From positions 1 to 18,204 of the forward strand of contig DFOV01000289.1 in NCBI GenBank assembly GCA_002376965.1: DNA of 18,204 nucleotides, given 5' to 3'. Positions 1 to 7,039 of this stretch are shown in pieces. A model generated the notes under the pieces. It made no database searches. It was not told the origin of the DNA and was given only the letters and a program-made list of their open reading frames with translations. A program made the position numbers and the translations under genes. The DNA comes from Gammaproteobacteria bacterium UBA3532. GTDB lineage: Bacteria > Pseudomonadota > Gammaproteobacteria > Enterobacterales > UBA3532. How positions within the stretch are numbered: the first letter of the stretch is position 1; every line of letters starts with the position of its first letter.

Positions 1-29
1 TTTGAGGATCTAGGTTTTTGAGGATCTAG
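1..29. repeat. Two direct copies of a 13-bp repeat beside the 59-601 gene
   Basis: The 13-mer TTTGAGGATCTAG is present at 1-13 and again at 17-29, a period of 16. A looser third copy, AGGACCTAGAGTTTGA, lies inside the end of the neighbouring coding region near 79-95. The repeats sit just past the stop codon of the minus-strand gene ending at 59. Whether the array continues to the left of the window cannot be seen. Function unknown. Confidence 0.6.
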
Positions 30-58
30 CCGTATTTCCGATGACTCGTCAGGCAAAT

Positions 59-601
59 TTAGTTTGGCATTTCGCCTGCAGGACCTAGAGTTTGAATGTT
101 TTGACTACCAGCTCCTGGAGGCTCAACGGTAATAGTTTGATCGACACCGGCCTCTGGTGGTAAGCCTGGTGTACCATCCCAATCAGCCCCTGGTGGCGTT
201 ACTTCGATATTTTGATCAACTCCATATTCAGGGCCTTTGGCATTCGGATCATAGTATCCAATTCCGCCATCTGGTGTTAAACCATCGACATTCGGCTTAC
301 CAAGATCAGCAGGAACTTCAGTAGCTTGAGCGGTTTCAGGATTCGCTTTTGGTTGTGGCTGAGGTTGCGACGGTGGTGGGGTTCGCTTGGTCGCCATCTC
401 GACTGCAGGGGCACTTTCGCTAGCAGGTTCTTCGGACTGAGCAGGCTGACGAGCTTGGGGGTTTACTGTTTCCGCTACAGGAGCATCAGATTCAAACTGC
501 TCCCAATCATCTCCTTTATCCTTTCCTTTCTGCATTTGCAGCGCACCATAAACACCAACAACACCGACAATAACGGCTCCGGCAAGAATTGCTTTTTTCA
601 T
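59..601 (-). CDS. Membrane-anchored Pro-rich protein of unknown function
   Basis: I do not recognise this 180-residue protein. Residues 1-22 (MKKAILAGAVIVGVVGVYGA onward) form one hydrophobic segment after two lysines, so it is either a single-span anchor or an uncleaved signal. No lipobox is seen. Residues 23-100 are a charged, Pro/Gln/Ala/Glu-rich linker with runs such as PPPSQPQPQP. The C-terminal part repeats a short unit: PEYGVDQNIEVTPPG at 124-138 and PEAGVDQTITVEPPG at 149-163, with a fading third at about 165-176. The likely picture is an inner-membrane protein with an extended periplasmic tail; this is inferred from composition. It is transcribed away from queF's 3' end, with a 79-bp spacer carrying a 14-bp tandem repeat. 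The start is the only ATG that gives the positively charged N terminus. Confidence 0.7.
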   Translation of the reverse strand: MKKAILAGAVIVGVVGVYGALQMQKGKDKGDDWEQFESDAPVAETVNPQARQPAQSEEPASESAPAVEMATKRTPPPSQPQPQPKANPETAQATEVPADLGKPNVDGLTPDGGIGYYDPNAKGPEYGVDQNIEVTPPGADWDGTPGLPPEAGVDQTITVEPPGAGSQNIQTLGPAGEMPN

Positions 602-621
602 GTTAACCTCACTAGCTTTGT

Positions 622-649
622 ATCTTTAACGTTATATCTTTAACGTTAT
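622..649. repeat. Perfect 14-bp tandem repeat upstream of the 59-601 gene
   Basis: ATCTTTAACGTTAT occurs at 622-635 and immediately again at 636-649. It lies about 20 bp upstream of the start codon at 601, in the 79-bp spacer to queF. Two adjacent copies could be paired binding sites for a regulator or a slippage duplication; the sequence alone does not decide. Each copy contains the palindrome AACGTT. Confidence 0.65.
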
Positions 650-680
650 CTACTTGGATATATAACTTACTGAAAACTAT

Positions 681-1502
681 CTACTGGCGGATCTGGCGAC
701 TCATGGGTGAAAAATCAAGCGCCGACGCCCTTACTGGGCAAATATCCAGCCCACCTCGTCTGGTAAATAACGCCTGCACCATAAGATACTCGGGCTTCAG
801 GCGTTGCATAATATCACTATATATTCGTTCAACACACTGTTCATGAAACTCGTTGTGCATGCGGTAGGATATCAAATACCGAAGCAACGACTCATGATCT
901 ATCTCAGTACCTTGGTAATCAATCACCACCGTTGCCCAGTCAGGCTGGTGAGTTACTAGGCAATTACTCTTGAACAAATGACTGTAGAGAACCTCTGATA
1001 CCTTCTCGACGCCCCTCTTCAGCAGACCAGGCTCGTATTGGTAGGCATCCACTTCAATATCCAGACCATCCAAGCAACAGCCATCGATATTTGGATAGCT
1101 TTGCCAGCGCGTATCATGCACTGGCCCTAATATGACAGTGACAGCCCCACCAACCACCTGTTGAATATCAGCTGCAATACATTCCGACACCTGTTCGACC
1201 GAGCCAAAGCGTGATTGGTTCAGCGAGTTTAAATAAAGCTTAAATGATTTGGATTCAACGATATTCGGCGTATCACAAGGTACTGTCAGCTTGAGCAACG
1301 CGACCTGTGGCTTACCTTTATTATTTAGCCAAGAAACCTCATAGCCATGCCACAAATCATGGCCTTTAAAGGGCAAGTTGTTAGCACTTATGCCTAAATG
1401 TTCACGATTATATTGGCGCGGAACGGCCTGTAACAGAGACGGCGTGTATGTTGATACATAGTCAGTGGCTTTGCCTAAAGCCAACGATTCTTTCCAATCC
1501 AT
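681..1502 (-). CDS. queF: NADPH-dependent 7-cyano-7-deazaguanine reductase QueF
   Basis: QueF reduces the nitrile preQ0 to the amine preQ1 with NADPH, the last free-base step before queuine-type modification of tRNA wobble G34; it is cytosolic. The 273-residue length fits the long, unimodular double T-fold form of gammaproteobacteria (E. coli about 282). Visible signatures: the substrate-site motif ESKSFK at 83-88; the nucleophile Cys181 in SNCLVTHQPDW, which forms the thioimide with preQ0; Asp188 seven residues later, the usual general acid; and EFHEQCVERI at 219-228. The C-terminal block RRGGLDICPVRAS is also typical. The ATG at 1502 lies 8 bp after the DUF1820 gene on the same strand, so the two are probably co-transcribed. 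No strong Shine-Dalgarno is seen before it. Nothing looks damaged. Confidence 0.96.
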   Translation of the reverse strand: MDWKESLALGKATDYVSTYTPSLLQAVPRQYNREHLGISANNLPFKGHDLWHGYEVSWLNNKGKPQVALLKLTVPCDTPNIVESKSFKLYLNSLNQSRFGSVEQVSECIAADIQQVVGGAVTVILGPVHDTRWQSYPNIDGCCLDGLDIEVDAYQYEPGLLKRGVEKVSEVLYSHLFKSNCLVTHQPDWATVVIDYQGTEIDHESLLRYLISYRMHNEFHEQCVERIYSDIMQRLKPEYLMVQALFTRRGGLDICPVRASALDFSPMSRQIRQ

Positions 1503-1510
1503 CAGTCCAA

Positions 1511-1870
1511 CTACTTTTTCTTATCTGACTGGAAACTGCTTCCAGAAAAAGCGCCAGGAAAAGTAGTAACGTTCTCCCCTTTGGTGGATCGAATTTTACC
1601 CGCCCCTTCCTTGGATACCTCATCAATTCGAATAACCGCATGCATAGGTATAAAGCTACGCTTCACACCATCAAATTCAGCCTTTAGCTTTTCTTCGGAA
1701 GGATCGACAACCAACTGTGACCGCTCACCAAAAATGAACTCTTCTATTTCAATAAAACCATACAAATCGCTTTGAAAAATCTGCTTGGCATAAACCTCAT
1801 AGATTTCCCCAGCATTAACAAACTGAATTTTGTAGATCGACTGCTTCGCGACCGATTGATTTGATGCCAT
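1511..1870 (-). CDS. DUF1820 family protein
   Basis: About 119 residues with the hallmark run of the DUF1820 family of gammaproteobacteria: IYKIQFVNAGEIYEVYAKQI, then SDLYGFIEIEEFIFGERSQL, VVDPSEEKLKAEFDGVKRSF and IPMHAVIRIDEV. The biochemical role of the family is not established to my knowledge; it looks like a small soluble beta-rich protein. The C-terminal tail is Ser/Gly/Lys-rich and probably disordered. The reading frame is open up to an ATG at 1909, which would add 13 residues with no family similarity and no ribosome site. I prefer the ATG at 1870 (a weak GGTGGG sits just upstream) because family members begin shortly before the IYKIQF strand; 1879 is another option. It lies 8 bp upstream of queF on the same strand. 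Confidence 0.88.
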   Translation of the reverse strand: MASNQSVAKQSIYKIQFVNAGEIYEVYAKQIFQSDLYGFIEIEEFIFGERSQLVVDPSEEKLKAEFDGVKRSFIPMHAVIRIDEVSKEGAGKIRSTKGENVTTFPGAFSGSSFQSDKKK

Positions 1871-1950
1871 ACCCACCATCACATGACTAATATATAACCG
1901 ACGCATCATAACACATTATCAGGTAACGCCACAGCAACTTGAAAATTGTC

Positions 1951-1959
1951 TGATATACT
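1951..1959 (+). promoter_or_regulatory. Candidate extended -10 promoter for the GGDEF/EAL sensor gene
   Basis: TGATATACT reads as an extended -10 element (TGn followed by TATACT at 1954-1959). No good -35 is found at the expected distance, which is tolerated for extended -10 promoters. It would give an RNA leader of roughly 150 nt before the ATG at 2114, containing the hairpins described separately. Inference from motif only. Confidence 0.4.
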
Positions 1960-1969
1960 TAGAGAAAGA

Positions 1970-2066
1970 TAAATAGACTCTACTATTTAGCAATGCAAAG
2001 GGGTTTCTCGGCACGACCAAGGCAGGGAGTCCCTTTGGATAGATATCTTTCATATCGATATTTTTT
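1970..2066 (+). promoter_or_regulatory. Foldable 5' leader of the GGDEF/EAL sensor gene
   Basis: Three stem possibilities follow one another. (a) TAAATAG at 1970-1976 pairs with CTATTTA at 1983-1989 around a 6-nt loop. (b) CAAAGGG at 1996-2002 pairs with CCCTTTG at 2031-2037; CTC at 2007-2009 and GAG at 2027-2029 can extend it inward. GGG-AGT-CCC at 2025-2033 is a competing local pairing. (c) AGATATC at 2041-2047 pairs with GATATTT at 2057-2063 (one G-U), merging into a T run to 2066. The mix of a mutually exclusive fold and a weak T-tailed hairpin upstream of a cyclic di-GMP enzyme is what a riboswitch or attenuator would look like. ATGCAAAG at 1993-2000 recalls part of the GEMM-I c-di-GMP aptamer, but the other conserved blocks are not found, so no family is assigned. 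Confidence 0.35.
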
Positions 2067-2113
2067 GTACCGGCACAGGGTGTGATGCAATAGGCACATT
2101 TTCAGGAGCCATC

Positions 2114-5100
2114 ATGGTTGTTAACTATCGCCATAAGGCGATTTTCGGCTGGTGTATACTAAGCCTCTTATTATTTTTAAGTCCCATCATTGAACAAACA
2201 GTTTTTGCGCAAACAGTCTTTGCGAAAACCATATTCGATGCTCCTATCGCTTGGCGTCAATTTAGTTTACAGTCTGGGCTTTCCAGCTATTCTGTTAACC
2301 AAATACATCAGGATAGTTCGGGCATCATTTGGATTGCTTCAGAAGAAGGCTTAAGTCGCTTTAATGGCAGCACCTTCACTCACTTTCGCCACAACCCTAA
2401 AGCTGCTGAAGGTATCCCGACCAATAGTATTCAAGGCGTTACCGTCGATAAGCATGGCATTGTATGGCTGGCAAGCGAAGCTGGCTTGATACGTTACACT
2501 CCGTCAAAGGGACATTTTGAAGTCATACAATCCAAACCGGTATTACTGGTGACAGCCATTGGCGACAACCTTTACTACGTACTCGACAACCAACTGTTTC
2601 AGCTACCCAATACCAACATAGACCCAAGCAATACTAAGACAGCCCTAAATAACTCAAGCACAGCCCCAAAAGCGCAATCATTGCCTTTTCCTGATGAGCA
2701 GATAGTTCAGCTTCATACCGATCACAGCAAACGACTTTGGGTGTTAACAACCAGTCACCTCTACCAAGTCAATGCGGGCATGAATAACTTACGCATAGCT
2801 TTACCCGCTCAATCTGGCTCGGAATCTTCGATGATCTATCATTCGGAGAGCAGTATATGGCTGGTATCCGATGCCAATAAACTCTTTGTACTGGATCAGA
2901 CTACAGCGTCGCCACAACAATGGAAATATATCTACCGCTTTCCAGATTCAACCCAAATCACTGCGCTGGGTGAAGGAAAGCGAAATCAGCTATGGCTGGG
3001 AAGTGCCGATGGCTTTATTTTCAGCTTTGATCAAAGCCACAGTGCTCCAAAGACGATAGCCAATCTGTCTGTTATCCAAAGCTCTCCCATTCGTCAAATC
3101 TACCGCTCAAAGTCGGATGTCGTTTGGGTAGTTCATCAGGGTAACGGGTTCTATCAGTGGCAACCTGAATACCAAGCCTTTGGTTTTATTCAACAGGAAT
3201 TTTCAGACGAACAAGCAAACGACACAGTTCAAGCAAACGACATAGTACAAATACACGAACGCACCAACGGCGATATGTGGTGGCTAACACCTACCGGCAT
3301 TGGTCACAAAAAACGTGATGCAGCGCCGCGCCACTCCCTTTTTACTCCATCTTCTCCGAAGTATGTTCAGCTGGTTGAATCACCTTATCAGGAATTGCTT
3401 GCATTGCATGAAAACGGCCTGGACTTGCTGATTCTCGAAAACAACGTTTCTCACGTTCCTTACCTAGAGGGCTTAAACAACGCAACCAGATTAGCTAAGC
3501 GAGGAGCAGAAATATGGGTTTACTCGTCAAGCGAGGGCATAAGTCATTATCAATGGCGAAAAGGCAAGCTAACCCTGCACTCAATTCACCCAAAGCCAAC
3601 GGGGCTAAACGTCAAAGAACTGGTGGTCGATAACAGCGGAGCTATTTGGCTCGTTACTCACCACAAGGTCATACGCTACCAACCTGATAGCGAAACAATG
3701 ATCGACTATTCGGAAAAAGCCGGACTATCAGGTTTGGTATCAACGCAGCATATTTCATTTTTCCGCGAATATCCTACCGGTACATATTGGATAGGAACCA
3801 ATAGCGCAGGACTGTATAAATTTCGTTTAAAATCCGGTCAATTCGAACATATCACCTCCTTTGACGGCCTACCAAGCGACAACTTGGCTGCTCTTGAGGT
3901 TGATGGACAGGGCTACCTGTGGCTTGCCACCAGCCAAGGGCTAGCGCGATTTAACCCGCAGTCAGGGCGCTCCAGGCACTATAGTGTACTGAGCAACCTG
4001 CCCAACCGCCAGTTTAGCCGTTATGCCTCAACCCGAGGTTTATCAGGCAACCTGTCGTTCGGCACTCATCATGGTATTGTTCATTTCCCTCCTTATATGT
4101 TGGGTAAAAGCCAACCCGCTCCAGATGTCGCCATCCACCAAGTGGCGATATCTGGAAAGCCCTATCGACAAGCGATATCTAACTGGAATGGGCAACATCT
4201 TGATTTGCAATATGAACAGCGTCATGTATCCATCGAGTTCGGCGGTATCTATCATCAGTCATCCATTGCTCCGATCTACCAATATCGTGTAATTGGCTTG
4301 AACGACCAATGGTATGACTTAGGTAACAAACAAACGTTAACCCTGCCCTATCTTGATAGCGGCAACTATCAGGTCGAAATTCGAGCCAGTCTCAATGGTT
4401 CGACTTGGAGTGTTTCTCCAGCATCGCTACAGGTAAGCATAGGCTCATATTTCTGGGTAAATCCCTGGATGAGAGCTTTATACCTGTTATTGATAATGGG
4501 CACATGTGGCTTTATTGTCGCACAGCGTCGAAAATTCATTCTGGCCGAAAAGGCTGCTCGGCGCTCACTTCAGGAAAGTGAAAAGCGCCTGAAACTGGCG
4601 CTCTGGGGCAGTGGCGATCAGCTATGGAGTTGGAGTATTGCTGAGTCCCACCGCCTCAAAAAGCTCCTGGGCCAGCCATTAGAAACCAACTATTCCAGTG
4701 ACGCAGATCCATTTGAAGAGCACCTGACTCAGGTTCACTGTGACGATAAAACTAACATAGAAGCAACATTGAAAAGTCATATCGAAGGCGCGACGGATCA
4801 CGTCGAGGCTACCTACCGCATGCGGCGTGACGACGGTGAATGGCATTGGGTTTTAACACGAGGTAAAATCAGTGAGCGCGATAGCAATGGTATGCCAACA
4901 CGCTTATCCGGCACCATAAAAAATATCGACAAACTCAAAAGAATCGAACAAAAACTGAAACTTATTGCCCAGGCAGTTGAAAATACATCTGATGGTGCCT
5001 GGATTGCTGATAGCCAGTTCAATATCGTTTATACCAACCATGCCTTTGGCAAGATAACAGGCTTTAATGCTCAGCAGGTAGAAGGCAAAAAACTTAGACT

Positions 5101-6634
5101 GCTGGAAGATGAGCGAAACCCTGATGATATGTACGCTGCGATCATGACGTCACTGAAGTCGCGTGGCCAATGGAAAGGCGAATTATGGGATAAGCGCAAA
5201 AATGGCCGCACCTATCCCGTACGTGTAAATATCAGCACAGTGAAAGACGACAAAGGCAACATAACCCATTATGTTGGGCTTTTTGCCGATATCACTCAGC
5301 AAAAACATTCAGAAGAAGAACTGCGCCAACTGGCAAACTATGATGTGTTGACTAACCTGCCAAATCGCATGTTTTTTCACGAACGCCTGCATCACGCTTT
5401 AAATCACGCCGCACGCAGCAAGAGTCAGGTCGCCCTGCTCTTTCTTGATTTGGACCACTTCAAAGCCATTAACGACACTCTAGGACATGCTTGCGGCGAT
5501 ATGCTGCTAAGAGAAGTCGCTAAACGCCTAAAGCGTGGGCTACGTAAGGAAGACACTGTTGCAAGGCTCGGCGGAGATGAGTTTGTTGTTATTGTCGAAA
5601 ATGTTTCTCACATTGACAAAGTGACAGCGGTAGCCAATAAGATCCTTGAATCCATGCAACCTACCGTGATACTGGAAGGAAATGAAGTACATATCAGCCC
5701 CAGTATCGGTATTGGCTTGTTTCCTGACGATGCCGATAACGTCGAAATGCTGGTACAAGCGGCCGATACGGCAATGTATCACGCCAAAAAGCAGGGCCGA
5801 AACAACTTCCAGTTTTTCACCAGTGAGATGAATCAACAGGTTCAAGAGCGTTTGTTTATGGAAACGCACTTGCGCACTGCGGTCAAAAAACAAGAATTAT
5901 CCCTTGTTTACCAGCCCAAGGTAAGCTTCAAAACGGGTGAAGTAGTGGGTGTCGAGGCCCTATTACGCTGGAATCATCCTAAGCTGGGTCCTATTTCACC
6001 GATGAAGTTTATCCCTATTGCCGAAGAAACGGGCATCATCAACGATATTGGCGAATGGGTGTTGGATGAGGCTGTCGCTCAAGCTCAACGCTGGCGCGAG
6101 CAAGGTATTTTATTGCCTGTTGCCATCAACCTGTCTGCCAAGCAATTTTCTCACCTTCAATTAGTCGAGCGCATTGAAGCACTGCTTAAAAACAACCACT
6201 TGCCAGCTGATTTGCTACAAATTGAAATAACCGAAAGCAGCTTGATGATTGATATGGATGCAGCCATCGACACGTTAAATGAATTGCGCCACCACGGTAT
6301 TAAAATCGCGGTAGACGATTTTGGAACAGGCTATTCATCGCTCAGTTATATACGGAAGCTACCTGTCGACTACCTTAAGCTAGATCGCTCTTTTATTTTT
6401 GATATGGCAGAGAATAGCCAAGCGGCAGCATTGATCGAAAATATTATACAACTTGCCCATGTGCTTAAGCTCGAAGTCATCGCCGAAGGCGTGGAAACGC
6501 AAGCTCAATATAAGCTGCTAAGTCATATGCATTGTGAACAATATCAGGGATATCTGTTTAGTCGTCCGATTCAGGCAGATGAGATCAGCCTGATGGTAAA
6601 AAGCGCCTCGCCAAAAGCTCAAGCTAATCGCTAA
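2114..6634 (+). CDS. Propeller-sensor diguanylate cyclase/phosphodiesterase (Reg_prop-Y_Y_Y-TM-PAS-PAS-GGDEF-EAL)
   Basis: A 1506-residue transmembrane sensor expected to make and/or degrade cyclic di-GMP. Residues 1-33 are a signal or anchor. From about 45 to 670 come repeated blades such as IIWIASEEGLSRFNG and YLWLATSQGLARFN, typical of two-component-regulator propellers. A Y_Y_Y-like domain spans about 696-776 and one membrane helix about 786-803. Two PAS/PAC units follow (about 821-938 and 950-1061), then GGDEF (about 1073-1235) and EAL (about 1250-1500). The cyclase motif GGDEF is intact at 1153-1157, with an RxxD product-inhibition site (RKED, 1144-1147) five residues before it. The EAL part keeps EALLRW (1281-1286), DDFGTGYSS (1401-1409) and EGVET (1458-1462), so both activities look possible. 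The propeller should be periplasmic and the enzyme half cytoplasmic. AGGAG at 2104-2108, five bases before the ATG, fixes the start. No histidine kinase or receiver domain is seen. Net activity cannot be read from sequence. Confidence 0.93.
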   Translation: MVVNYRHKAIFGWCILSLLLFLSPIIEQTVFAQTVFAKTIFDAPIAWRQFSLQSGLSSYSVNQIHQDSSGIIWIASEEGLSRFNGSTFTHFRHNPKAAEGIPTNSIQGVTVDKHGIVWLASEAGLIRYTPSKGHFEVIQSKPVLLVTAIGDNLYYVLDNQLFQLPNTNIDPSNTKTALNNSSTAPKAQSLPFPDEQIVQLHTDHSKRLWVLTTSHLYQVNAGMNNLRIALPAQSGSESSMIYHSESSIWLVSDANKLFVLDQTTASPQQWKYIYRFPDSTQITALGEGKRNQLWLGSADGFIFSFDQSHSAPKTIANLSVIQSSPIRQIYRSKSDVVWVVHQGNGFYQWQPEYQAFGFIQQEFSDEQANDTVQANDIVQIHERTNGDMWWLTPTGIGHKKRDAAPRHSLFTPSSPKYVQLVESPYQELLALHENGLDLLILENNVSHVPYLEGLNNATRLAKRGAEIWVYSSSEGISHYQWRKGKLTLHSIHPKPTGLNVKELVVDNSGAIWLVTHHKVIRYQPDSETMIDYSEKAGLSGLVSTQHISFFREYPTGTYWIGTNSAGLYKFRLKSGQFEHITSFDGLPSDNLAALEVDGQGYLWLATSQGLARFNPQSGRSRHYSVLSNLPNRQFSRYASTRGLSGNLSFGTHHGIVHFPPYMLGKSQPAPDVAIHQVAISGKPYRQAISNWNGQHLDLQYEQRHVSIEFGGIYHQSSIAPIYQYRVIGLNDQWYDLGNKQTLTLPYLDSGNYQVEIRASLNGSTWSVSPASLQVSIGSYFWVNPWMRALYLLLIMGTCGFIVAQRRKFILAEKAARRSLQESEKRLKLALWGSGDQLWSWSIAESHRLKKLLGQPLETNYSSDADPFEEHLTQVHCDDKTNIEATLKSHIEGATDHVEATYRMRRDDGEWHWVLTRGKISERDSNGMPTRLSGTIKNIDKLKRIEQKLKLIAQAVENTSDGAWIADSQFNIVYTNHAFGKITGFNAQQVEGKKLRLLEDERNPDDMYAAIMTSLKSRGQWKGELWDKRKNGRTYPVRVNISTVKDDKGNITHYVGLFADITQQKHSEEELRQLANYDVLTNLPNRMFFHERLHHALNHAARSKSQVALLFLDLDHFKAINDTLGHACGDMLLREVAKRLKRGLRKEDTVARLGGDEFVVIVENVSHIDKVTAVANKILESMQPTVILEGNEVHISPSIGIGLFPDDADNVEMLVQAADTAMYHAKKQGRNNFQFFTSEMNQQVQERLFMETHLRTAVKKQELSLVYQPKVSFKTGEVVGVEALLRWNHPKLGPISPMKFIPIAEETGIINDIGEWVLDEAVAQAQRWREQGILLPVAINLSAKQFSHLQLVERIEALLKNNHLPADLLQIEITESSLMIDMDAAIDTLNELRHHGIKIAVDDFGTGYSSLSYIRKLPVDYLKLDRSFIFDMAENSQAAALIENIIQLAHVLKLEVIAEGVETQAQYKLLSHMHCEQYQGYLFSRPIQADEISLMVKSASPKAQANR
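2195..2224 (+). repeat. 15-bp tandem duplication in the signal-sequence region
   Basis: CAAACAGTTTTTGCG (2195-2209) is followed directly by CAAACAGTCTTTGCG (2210-2224), one mismatch, in frame, giving QTVFA twice and then a degenerate KTIF. It lies at the expected end of the signal or anchor segment of the sensor, where extra residues should be tolerated. Confidence 0.7.
3212..3247 (+). repeat. 18-bp in-frame tandem duplication in the sensor propeller
   Basis: Two adjacent copies of an 18-bp unit (3212-3229 and 3230-3247) differ at two positions and encode QANDTV then QANDIV. They fall between propeller blades, so this is probably a surface-loop expansion by replication slippage. Confidence 0.7.
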
Positions 6635-6661
6635 TTTCCAGTGGACACTATATTCTTAAGA

Positions 6662-6695
6662 CAAAAAAAGGCGCCATCGGCGCCTTAAAAAAATC
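6662..6695 (-). terminator. Rho-independent terminator, minus strand
   Basis: AAGGCGCC at 6668-6675 pairs with GGCGCCTT at 6679-6686 over a 3-nt loop (ATC). Read on the minus strand, the stem is followed by seven T (the A run at 6663-6669), a textbook terminator. On the plus strand the stem is followed only by TT and then A, so it would stop minus-strand transcripts entering the sensor gene better than it would end the sensor mRNA. Confidence 0.7.
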
Positions 6696-6728
6696 TTAAA
6701 TCATTGAGAGAGGAAAATGATTTTAAGA
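6694..6728 (+). other. Long hairpin with purine-rich loop, downstream of the sensor gene
   Basis: TCTTAAATCATT (6694-6705) pairs with AATGATTTTAAGA (6716-6728) with a single bulged base. This leaves the loop GAGAGAGGAA, which looks like a ribosome-binding sequence. An ATG at 6717 would be buried in the right arm. A second purine run, GGAG at 6731-6734, stands 7 nt before an ATG at 6742 that opens a 16-codon ORF (MCVVREPNAIKRTANH). This could be a regulated leader peptide or small RNA, or chance; the AT-rich arms make the fold only moderately stable. Confidence 0.4.
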
Positions 6729-6834
6729 GAGGAGAAGTCAAATGTGTGTAGTGAGAGAACCCAATGCAATTAAAAGAACAGCTAATCATTAAAATTGCTA
6801 ATCAAGGCCAAGCAATAAACTCATTTGATAGGTG

Positions 6835-6840
6835 TATAAT
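6835..6840 (+). promoter_or_regulatory. Perfect TATAAT in the 6635-7039 gap
   Basis: A consensus -10 hexamer, TATAAT, on the plus strand. The best-placed upstream sequence (around 6812-6817) is a poor -35, and TTGATA at 6825-6830 is too close. If active, it would make a short RNA running toward the 3' end of the solute-binding-protein gene, antisense to its trailer. Weak evidence. Confidence 0.2.
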
Positions 6841-6875
6841 ATTCAACCGTTCATTCTGTGTCAAACAAATGTTTT

Positions 6876-6896
6876 AAAAATCGCACGAATGTGCGA
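6876..6896 (-). terminator. Rho-independent terminator after the solute-binding-protein gene
   Basis: TCGCAC (6881-6886) and GTGCGA (6891-6896) form a 6-bp stem with a 4-nt loop. On the minus strand the stem is followed by TTTTT (6876-6880). It lies about 145 bases past the stop codon at 7040, so it is the most likely end of that gene's mRNA. The GGCGCC terminator near 6670 would act as a backup. Confidence 0.65.
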
Positions 6897-6982
6897 AATT
6901 CACGCTCCCCTAGGAACTTTTTACTAGAGGTGAGTTACCTCCCCCAATGACTCGAAGTCTATTAGAAATACAGCTCTAGATA

Positions 6983-7018
6983 AGTATAACTAATAACGAG
7001 TTGTTAGCTAGTTATACT
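6983..7018. repeat. Perfect 10-bp inverted repeat beyond the solute-binding-protein stop
   Basis: AGTATAACTA (6983-6992) and TAGTTATACT (7009-7018) are exact inverted arms around a 16-nt spacer, 20 bp past the stop codon. There is no T run on either side, so it is not a standard terminator. It may be a 3'-stabilising hairpin or a protein-binding site. Confidence 0.5.
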
Positions 7019-7039
7019 ACCTTTCCTCCTGATGCGTAC

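Noticed and set aside
1..29. CRISPR-like repeats
   Set aside because: Repeat of 13 bp with a 3-bp spacer, no array, no cas genes.
1970..2066. Calling the leader a GEMM c-di-GMP riboswitch
   Set aside because: Only a short ATGCAAAG-like piece matches; the other conserved blocks are not found by eye.
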